NCBI GenBank assembly: GCA_045588575.1
Contig: JAZNEJ010000006.1
Span: 54,856 to 118,855 of the forward strand
Direction of reading: 5' to 3'
DNA from: RGIG5299 sp045588575
Lineage (GTDB): Bacteria; Bacillota; Clostridia; Oscillospirales; RGIG5299
DNA length: 64,000 bases
Shown here: in pieces, positions 1-7,300 of the stretch
Layout: each line of letters starts with the position of its first letter
How positions within the stretch are numbered: the first letter of the stretch is position 1
Notes under the pieces: model-generated
The model's input: only the letters and a program-made list of their open reading frames with translations
Told to the model about the DNA's origin: nothing
Databases searched by the model: none
Made by a program: the position numbers and the translations under genes

Positions 1-1
1 T

Positions 2-589
2 AATTACGTTAACGACGATAACGATAAAATAAGATGCCGCAACACCAAAGATTCGATTGAGCATCTTTTAAAGGGCATAACGGTTGACCACTATTTATCG
101 TTAACGCTCGACGCAGTCCCCGTAAGCTGCGATTTTGTTGGCGGCGTTACCCTCACCGTGCTTGACGACTTTACTAATATAGACGCTACTTTAATTAAAG
201 GCAAAGAGGTTACCTTAACGGGTGAGCAGGCGCTTAAATACGTCCGCACCCGCAACGGTCTTGAAGATAGCACAAACAGCAACAGAATGGTACGTCAGCA
301 ACAGTATATAACTGCGCTGTATGAAAAAGTCGAAGCCCGTATGGAAAACGATGCCGAATTCCTATTTAATTTGGTAAACACCGTTGACGACTATATTGTT
401 TACGATTCGTCCGACCAAAAAATGCTTAAATTCGTTGAAAAATTTGAAGATTACGAATTTACGGGCATAAGGGAGCTTGAAGGCGAATCGATTCTCGGTG
501 AAGAGTTTATGGAATTCTATCCCAACGAAGAATCAATTTGGGAAATTGTAATTGATTTGTTCTATTCCGAAAAGGAAACCGACATATAA
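2..589 (+). CDS. LytR-CpsA-Psr (LCP) family protein, 5'-partial
   Basis: The reading frame is already open at the left edge, so the N-terminus (including the expected membrane anchor) is outside the window; 195 residues are visible. The visible part has the C-terminal half of an LCP domain: a GITVDHYLSL segment, a GGVTLTV strand, then LTGEQALKYVRTR followed by RMVRQQQ, the arginine-rich motif that contacts the lipid pyrophosphate in LCP proteins. LCP enzymes transfer undecaprenyl-linked glycopolymers to peptidoglycan outside the cell. Its place just ahead of an initiating sugar transferase fits attachment of the polysaccharide made by this locus. The acidic last 60 residues match no domain I recognise. 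Family assignment is firm; the exact polymer is inferred. Confidence 0.88.
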   Translation, partial: NYVNDDNDKIRCRNTKDSIEHLLKGITVDHYLSLTLDAVPVSCDFVGGVTLTVLDDFTNIDATLIKGKEVTLTGEQALKYVRTRNGLEDSTNSNRMVRQQQYITALYEKVEARMENDAEFLFNLVNTVDDYIVYDSSDQKMLKFVEKFEDYEFTGIRELEGESILGEEFMEFYPNEESIWEIVIDLFYSEKETDI

Positions 590-616
590 AAGATTTCAGG
601 AAAACAGGTTATAAAG

Positions 617-1315
617 ATGGTTGAAAATTTAAACCGAGAAAGCGTGTTAACAGAAGAAGCGCCTTCCTTGATTTTACCCTTTGAAGTAAACGAAGAATTT
701 TATATTGAAGAATTGGGCGAAATTCAGAAAAAACCGATTTACGATTTTTTTAAAAGAGTTTTCGATATCGTTTTTTCAATAATCGCGCTTGTTATCACCT
801 TAATTCCAATGCTGATAATTGCAATTGCAATTAAATGCTCGTCTAAGGGGCCTGTTTTTTTCACACAAGATAGGCTTGGCTTAAACGGAAAAACCTTTCG
901 AATTATAAAATTCCGCACAATGCACGAGGATGCGGAGGCAAGCGGGGCGCAGTGGTCAATGGGCGACGATGACCCCAGAATTTTTCCGCTCGGCAGAATT
1001 TTAAGAAAATGCAGGGCAGACGAGCTTCCTCAGATTTGGTGCATTTTAAAAGGAGATTTATCATTAGTGGGTCCAAGGCCCGAAAGAGAAATTTTCCATA
1101 AGGAATTTGAAAAATACATACACGGTTTCGGAGAGCGCTTAAAGGTAAAACAAGGCTTAACGGGCTATGCTCAGGTTATGGGCGGCTATCATTTAAAGCC
1201 CGAGGAAAAGGCTCGCTACGACGTTTACTACATAAAAAACCGTTCGTTTTTATTAGATATGAAAATTATTTTTAAAACGGTTGGAGTGATATTCAAAGGT
1301 GAAGGCGCAAAATAA
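617..1315 (+). CDS. Undecaprenyl-phosphate sugar-1-phosphate transferase (initiating glycosyltransferase)
   Basis: This 232-residue bacterial sugar transferase (WbaP/EpsL-type catalytic half) loads the first sugar-1-phosphate onto undecaprenyl phosphate at the inner face of the membrane. A hydrophobic hairpin lies at about residues 48-72. The cytoplasmic catalytic domain follows, with KFRTM near residue 100, ADELPQ near 125, LVGPRP near 142 and KQGLTGYAQV near 170, all hallmarks of the family. The extra multi-pass N-terminal domain of long WbaP proteins is missing, as in short polyisoprenyl-phosphate hexose-1-phosphate transferases. About 40 acidic residues precede the membrane segment. It starts 27 bp after the LCP gene, and its 3' end overlaps the next glycosyltransferase by 17 bp. 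The sugar cannot be read from sequence. Confidence 0.92.
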   Translation: MVENLNRESVLTEEAPSLILPFEVNEEFYIEELGEIQKKPIYDFFKRVFDIVFSIIALVITLIPMLIIAIAIKCSSKGPVFFTQDRLGLNGKTFRIIKFRTMHEDAEASGAQWSMGDDDPRIFPLGRILRKCRADELPQIWCILKGDLSLVGPRPEREIFHKEFEKYIHGFGERLKVKQGLTGYAQVMGGYHLKPEEKARYDVYYIKNRSFLLDMKIIFKTVGVIFKGEGAK

Positions 1316-2066
1316 GGCTTTCGTTTCGGTTATTATGCCGGCATATAACTCTGAAAAATATATTTCGGCTGCAATAGAAAGCGTTACTAAGCAAACCCAT
1401 GAAAATTGGGAGCTTATAGTAATAAACGACGCTTCTCCCGATAATTCTGCCAAAATCGCTCAAAAATACGCAGAGAAAGATTTAAGAATTCGGGTAATAA
1501 ATCAAAAGTCCAACGGCGGCGTTTCAAGGGCTCGCAACTTGGGAATTGAGTCGGCAAAAGGCGACTTGATAGCTTTTTTAGACAGCGACGACGTTTGGGT
1601 TAGCGAAAAGCTTGAAAAGCAGTTAAAGCTTTTAGATGAAAATAATGCGCAAATTGCATATAGCTCCTACGATTTTATTGACGAAAACGGAAAATCAATT
1701 AAAAAACCGTTTTTTGTTTCAAAAGAAACCGATTATAAAAAAATGCTCGGTAAAAACGAATTCGGTTGCTCCACCGTGCTTTTAAAAGCCGATTTGTTAA
1801 AGGAACATAAATTCAGCACCGAATTTTATCACGAAGACTATCTTTTGTGGTTAACGCTTCTTAAATTGCCCGTTAAGGCATTAGGCATAACCGATATTTT
1901 AACTCATTACCGAGTAGTTGAAACGTCGAGGTCTTTTGATAAGAAAAACGCCGCAAAGCACCGTTGGGAAATATATAGAAAGGCGTTAAAACTTTCGCTT
2001 TTTGAAAGCACGGTTGCGTTTTTAAAATACGCCGTAACGGCAGTTAAAAAGCACTACTTTAATTGA
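1299..2066 (+). CDS. Glycosyltransferase family 2
   Basis: A 255-residue GT-A fold glycosyltransferase. It opens with VSVIMPAYNSEKYI, has the INDASPDNS nucleotide-binding loop and NGGVSRARNLG, and carries a DSDD metal-binding motif at about residues 95-98. The C-terminal half (EDYLLWLTLLKLP) is typical of bacterial capsule and exopolysaccharide GT2 enzymes. The chosen start is GTG at 1299, with a GGAG 12 bases upstream inside the preceding gene; an internal ATG at 1335 would cut into the first beta strand. The 17-bp overlap with the initiating transferase suggests translational coupling. It probably adds the second or a later sugar of the repeat unit; donor and linkage are unknown. Confidence 0.9.
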   Translation: MKAQNKAFVSVIMPAYNSEKYISAAIESVTKQTHENWELIVINDASPDNSAKIAQKYAEKDLRIRVINQKSNGGVSRARNLGIESAKGDLIAFLDSDDVWVSEKLEKQLKLLDENNAQIAYSSYDFIDENGKSIKKPFFVSKETDYKKMLGKNEFGCSTVLLKADLLKEHKFSTEFYHEDYLLWLTLLKLPVKALGITDILTHYRVVETSRSFDKKNAAKHRWEIYRKALKLSLFESTVAFLKYAVTAVKKHYFN

Positions 2067-2175
2067 TTATGAACGATAAACAGATAATAACCGCTCATAC
2101 GTTGTCTGCGAAAAGGAAGAATACAAAACAAAATTAAAAAACAATACAAACTCAAAAAGAAGGAGCTTGTAGTTA

Positions 2176-2724
2176 ATGATAGAGCTTGGATTTATACACG
2201 GCAGATTTCAGCTTTTCCATAACGACCATTTAAGATATGCGCTTCTTGCAAAAGAAAAATGCAAAAAACTTATAGTAGGAATAACCTCGCCTGAAAATGC
2301 CAACCTGATTTGTGAAAAGGTAGACCCTCACAGAAGCAACGCATCTGCCAATCCGTTTACCTATTACGAAAGATTTAATATGATAAAAGCGGCTTTGTTG
2401 GAGGCAGGGTTAAAAAGAGAAGATTTTGAAATAGTACCCTACCCAATAGAGCGTCCCGAAATTCTTTATAATTACGTTCCTTTAACGGCAACCTCGTTTT
2501 TCACAATCTACGACGATTGGGGCTACGAAAAGCTTAAAAGACTCGGCGAGCTCGGTTACGGCACGGTGGTTCTTTTCGATACCAGAGAAAAAGCAATGTG
2601 CTCAACCGAAATAAGAGAGAAAATAGTAAAAGAGCAGGATTGGAAAGAAATGGTTCCTCCTGCGGTTTATAAATATATAACAGAAAATAATCTAACGGAA
2701 AAAGTTAAGCAAGTAACGAAATAA
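2176..2724 (+). CDS. Nucleotidyltransferase, NMN adenylyltransferase/NadR-like
   Basis: A 182-residue alpha/beta-phosphodiesterase-type nucleotidyltransferase. GRFQLFHNDH at residues 9-18 corresponds to the GRFQPFHxGH motif of archaeal-type and NadR NMN adenylyltransferases, with the HxGH glycine replaced by aspartate. CSTEIREKI at about 142-150 matches the ISSTxIR-type second phosphate-binding motif. The start has an AAGGAGC ribosome site. It lies between a glycosyltransferase and a histidine-phosphatase homologue followed by LicD, so a role in activating a small phosphorylated head group for the polysaccharide is as plausible as NAD synthesis. Fold is confident; substrate is not. Codon usage looks like that of its neighbours. 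Confidence 0.78.
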   Translation: MIELGFIHGRFQLFHNDHLRYALLAKEKCKKLIVGITSPENANLICEKVDPHRSNASANPFTYYERFNMIKAALLEAGLKREDFEIVPYPIERPEILYNYVPLTATSFFTIYDDWGYEKLKRLGELGYGTVVLFDTREKAMCSTEIREKIVKEQDWKEMVPPAVYKYITENNLTEKVKQVTK

Positions 2725-2751
2725 AATTCAAACGAAGGTAAGAAAGAATCT

Positions 2752-3483
2752 ATGTTTAATATAAATTCTATCCCAATCTCCGAAAGAGAACATATCACAA
2801 AAAAACTGCTTCGCTACGGAATAGAGGTTAACCAAGAAAACGGAAAAATAGATTATATTGCGGGCACAACGGTCCCCGAAATTAAATGCGAATCAATTCA
2901 TTTGATTCGCCATGCCGAAACGATTGCCGTGGTAAAGCACGAATTTATGAGCGACACCAGCGATAATTGCGGCTTTACCGAAAAGGGCATTGAAATAACG
3001 AAAAAACAGGCAAAAGAGCTTGATGCTTATAATTTCGACGTTGCTCTTTACGGGCCTATTCCCAGAGTTGTAAATACCCAAAAAATAATAATGGAGTATC
3101 CGCAAAAGTTTGAGGCAATTAAAATACATAAGCTTCACGGAATTGATAACACGGGTTGGGAATATAAATCGTTTGACGAGCTTCAGCATAACCCCACCTT
3201 TATTGCAAGAGAGCTTGAAAACAATATGTTTGCAAGAACTCAAAGCGGCACGAGCTGGGGAATGGTTATAGCAAACTGCGTTGATGTTTTAGACCTGATA
3301 AACGAATGCTATGCAGGCAAAAAAATTCTTTTAATGAGCCAAGGAAGCGTTTTGCGCGCACTCCAAATTCTTTTAAGAAAAAGAGAACATCCGTGGGACG
3401 ATTTCACCGTTGAAGGAATGTATCACGTCGGCGACGATACCAACAAGAAAAAAGACTACGGCATAATAAACAAGGTTTTTTAA
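2752..3483 (+). CDS. Histidine phosphatase superfamily protein with altered second catalytic motif
   Basis: A 243-residue protein of the histidine phosphatase (phosphoglycerate mutase-like) superfamily. The nucleophile motif LIRHAET is at residues 51-57, with the phosphorylated His at 54. The second catalytic His normally sits in an SHG motif after a hydrophobic strand. Here the strand ILLM is followed by SQGSVLRAL, so residue 197 is Gln. The first 45 residues precede the usual start of the fold. It is co-oriented with the nucleotidyltransferase (27-bp gap) and LicD (14-bp gap). It may still bind or dephosphorylate a sugar or nucleotide phosphate, or may have become a non-catalytic partner. 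No substrate can be assigned. Confidence 0.75.
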   Translation: MFNINSIPISEREHITKKLLRYGIEVNQENGKIDYIAGTTVPEIKCESIHLIRHAETIAVVKHEFMSDTSDNCGFTEKGIEITKKQAKELDAYNFDVALYGPIPRVVNTQKIIMEYPQKFEAIKIHKLHGIDNTGWEYKSFDELQHNPTFIARELENNMFARTQSGTSWGMVIANCVDVLDLINECYAGKKILLMSQGSVLRALQILLRKREHPWDDFTVEGMYHVGDDTNKKKDYGIINKVF

Positions 3484-3497
3484 AGAGAGGACTCGGC

Positions 3498-4352
3498 GTG
3501 GAAACGGTAGTAAAAGAAAAGCTTTGGCAAACCCTTATTGAGCTCCTTAAAGAAATCGACAGGGTTTGCAAAAAGCACAATATAAAATATATGCTTTTTT
3601 GCGGCTCGGCACTCGGCGCCGTTAGGCATAAGGGCTTTATTCCGTGGGATGACGATTTAGATGTTGCCATGGAAAGAAGCGAATATGAGCGTTTTTTAAA
3701 AATAGCGCCCGAGGAGCTTAAAAAGGATTATTTTTTGCAAGCGGAGTTTACTGAAAATTGGTCGATGTTTTTTTCAAAGCTTCGGAAAAACAACACCACC
3801 TGCTTGGAAAAATATTTTCCCAAATACGAGCATCATCAAGGCGTGTATATAGATATTTTTCCAATAGACAACGCATCCGATAACGAATTTATAAGAAAAA
3901 TACAGTTTTATTGCTCAAAGGTAGTAATTGCAAAATCGCTTTACAAAAGAGGCTACGAAACCGATTCAAAGGGTAAAAAGCTTTTTATGAATTTGTGCAG
4001 GCTTCTTCCGCTAAAGCTCTTTCATAAAATTGCAGTGCATAAAAGCGCAAAAAACAGCAAAAAGGTTCATTCCTTCGTAGCTTGCACGGCGAAATATAAA
4101 AAAGGAATATATAACCGCGAATGGATTACGGAAACGGTACCAATGGATTTTGAAGACGGAAAATATCCGGTTTCAGCCCATTACGACGAGCTTTTAAAAA
4201 CTCTTTACGGCGATTATATGCGAATTCCAAACGAATCCGAGCGCAAGGTTAAGGAACACGCAATTTTAATTGATACCGAGCGAAACTACACCGAATATGC
4301 AGATTATCGCAACGGTATGAAATTTGAGGTTTACACACGAAATATTCATTGA
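3498..4352 (+). CDS. LicD family phosphotransferase
   Basis: A 284-residue LicD-family protein. The diagnostic block is at residues 36-53: GSALGAVRHKGFIPWDDD, continuing as LDVAM. This is the nucleotidyltransferase-fold active site with metal-binding aspartates. LicD proteins move phosphocholine or similar phospho-groups from a CDP-activated donor onto glycans, and homologues decorate teichoic acids, capsules and exopolysaccharides. Translation starts at GTG 3498 behind AGAGAGG. With the preceding nucleotidyltransferase and phosphatase homologue it makes a compact three-gene set for phospho-modification of the polymer. No choline kinase or LicC-type cytidylyltransferase is nearby, so the transferred group is unknown. 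Confidence 0.88.
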   Translation: METVVKEKLWQTLIELLKEIDRVCKKHNIKYMLFCGSALGAVRHKGFIPWDDDLDVAMERSEYERFLKIAPEELKKDYFLQAEFTENWSMFFSKLRKNNTTCLEKYFPKYEHHQGVYIDIFPIDNASDNEFIRKIQFYCSKVVIAKSLYKRGYETDSKGKKLFMNLCRLLPLKLFHKIAVHKSAKNSKKVHSFVACTAKYKKGIYNREWITETVPMDFEDGKYPVSAHYDELLKTLYGDYMRIPNESERKVKEHAILIDTERNYTEYADYRNGMKFEVYTRNIH

Positions 4353-4392
4353 GTAAAAAATAGTTTAAATATATCTTTCAGGAGGAAACATT

Positions 4393-7300
4393 ATGAAAAA
4401 AATAGTTGGCAAAATTTTTGTTATGTTGCTTGTAGCGGTAATGCTCGTTGGAGTTATTCCCGTAAACGCAATTGCGGCGGCTATTCAGTATAATCCCGAT
4501 GCCGTTGCGGGCGACGACTACTATAAGCTTATTTCAAAAAAAGACTGGACGTTGGCTCCGGGCATTGAAGAAACCGAGGTGGTTTTAAACAATGCAGACG
4601 GCTCGAAAAGACAGGTTGTTCATTCTGTAAAGGTTGATATGAATAACCCTTATACCAAAGTTATCCCCGGATATAAGGGAATGGTTCCCACAATGGGCAA
4701 CTACGGCACCGAAGCAACCTCAACACAGGCAAAAAACGCCGAAACACTTGGCTACGGCAACGTTGTTGCGGCTACCAATGCAATGCTCAGCTGGTACGAC
4801 AGTGCTTATTATAAGAGCAATCCTCATTTAATCGGCGAGCCCTTATATTACAATATTTTAGACGGCTACTACTACGAAAACAGCCAAGGCTCATCAACGT
4901 TTGATAAAAAGAACGCCGTGGTTGTAATTAACTACGATTATCATCCCTTAACGGGTGAAAAGCGCCCCGAAGATATGCCTAAGGTTTTAATGCGCACTCA
5001 AACCGACCCCTTAACCGGTTGGGAACAAAATGCAATTTCAGTTTGGGCATGGCTTGTTAAACCCGATGAAAACGGCGTTCCCAAGCCCACCTATTCGGTA
5101 AACCACACAAGCGGCCACGAATCGCGCACCTTCGTTGGAATTACTGCAAACGGTGAAATTATTCTTTCCGTTTCCGACGGACGTCAGGCACCCTATTCCA
5201 CCGGCTTTACAATGTATGAAATGGCGGAATATATGATTGAGCTCGGCTGTATCTACGCCGCAAACTGCGACGGCGGCGGCTCAACCACCTTCGTTTCGGA
5301 GCGTCCCGGAGAAGAGCTTAAAGTTAACTGCTCTCTTTCCGACGGCGGCGAAAGACCCACTACCAACACCTTCCTCGTTATTTCCACAGCGCCCTCAACA
5401 GGCGAATTCGAGCGCGCAACCATAAGCAGTGAATACGATTACTACACCCCCGGTTCCAGCATTCGTTTTAATGCTCTTGGAACCGACGCTATCGGAACAA
5501 CGGTTGACATTCCCGATAACGTCAGCTGGGCAATAAAAGAAGAAGGCATGGGAACTATTAAAGACGGTGTATTTACCTCAAACGGAAAAGCAGGCACCGT
5601 AACGGTTCAAATGGTTTATAACGGCGAGGTTGTGGGCGAACGCACCGTTACCTTGGCAATTCCCGATGCTTTAACCTTCTCTCAGCCCGTTGTTACAATA
5701 CCCTTCGGAACAAGAGCTATGATTCCCGTAAAAGCAACGTTAAACGGACTTTATGAAATTGGACTCAGTCCTGCCGACGTTACCATAACCTCCACCAACT
5801 CCGCTCTCGGCACGGTTGACGGACTTCATTTTATCGGCTCGGCAGTTGCATCTTCCGAAAATAAAAGTGAGGTAACGGTTACCTTAAATTCAAATCCCGA
5901 AATAACTGCCACTGCCGACTTCAAGCTTGGAGAAGCTTCGGTTGTTATGTGGGATTTTGAAGACGGTCAGGCGGATATTGACGAATGGAATTGCATAGTT
6001 TTAAGAAATCCCGGCGAAGCTCACCGCGACTTTTATCATAAGCTTTCTTTGGCAACCAAGGAAGACGGCCACGTTCACAACGGCAACTATTCAATGCGTT
6101 TGGAAACCAACGGTCTTTCCTCGGCAGACGTTCATTCCAAGCAATACGCCTACGTAAGACTTGGCTTAAAGGACCAAAAGATTTCTTTGGAAAACGCACG
6201 TTCACTCGGCTTCTGGCTCTACGTTCCCGAGGATAACATTCAGTGTTGGGTACAGGGCTTCTATAAATACGACAGTAACGGCGACGGAACCCCCGATACC
6301 TTGGCAGAGGTTAACCTTATGAATTCCGAAAACGTTTACTATAACGTAGACGAATCGGGTTGGCATTATTTATCTATGGATTTAAGCGACTTTGAAAAGG
6401 TTGATTTAACCTATTCCGAGCCCTTTGATTCAGACCCTGCCGACGGTTATAATGCGGGAGATAAAGATGAATTCTTCCTCGTAATAATTTTCCATAAGGC
6501 AATAAACAACATTCTTTGGCAAACAAACGGCTCAATTAACGGCCCCTTTACATACTATATCGATAACATAACGGTAGATTACTCCGAAGCGGTTGAAGAT
6601 AGAGAAGCTCCCATTTTCGAATCGGTAATATTTGATAACGGAAGCCTTAAAACCACAATGGGTAAGCATAGCGTTGTTACAACCAAGAATAATAAGATTA
6701 ACGTAACTGCAACCGTTTCCGAGGCTACATATAGAACGGACGGCACAGGAACGAAGCATACTCTCTATAATTACACCGGTCTTAACGCTTCAACCGCAAA
6801 GGCGTACGTTGACGGCGTTTTGGTAAACAGCAAATTTGAAAACGGCAAAATTACTATTTCCGATTTGGCAGTTGCCGATGGATATCATCGCATTAAGTTT
6901 GAAATTTGCGATAACGCAGGCAATAAATCCACCGTTGTTCGTCTTGTTTGCGTAGAATCGGGTGTTAAAGCATCAACAATTCAGCTTGTGCCCACAAATC
7001 CCGCGCTCGTAGAAAAAGACAGATTGGATTTCGGCTCAATTTTCTGGATGGATATGATTGCAACGAATATTGAAACCATTCAGTCTGTTGATATGGTTGT
7101 TGACCTTAATAACGTAAACCATTGGCAGCTTGACAATATGGTAGTGGCAGACGGATTTACCGCCACCTATACCGTTGATAAAGAAACCAATACCGCAACC
7201 GTTAAATTTACCCGCACGGGCGATGTTTTATATATGGGCAAAGCGGTTTTGGCTCAAATTCCCGTTAGAATTATTTACTTCGATACCGATATGAACATCC

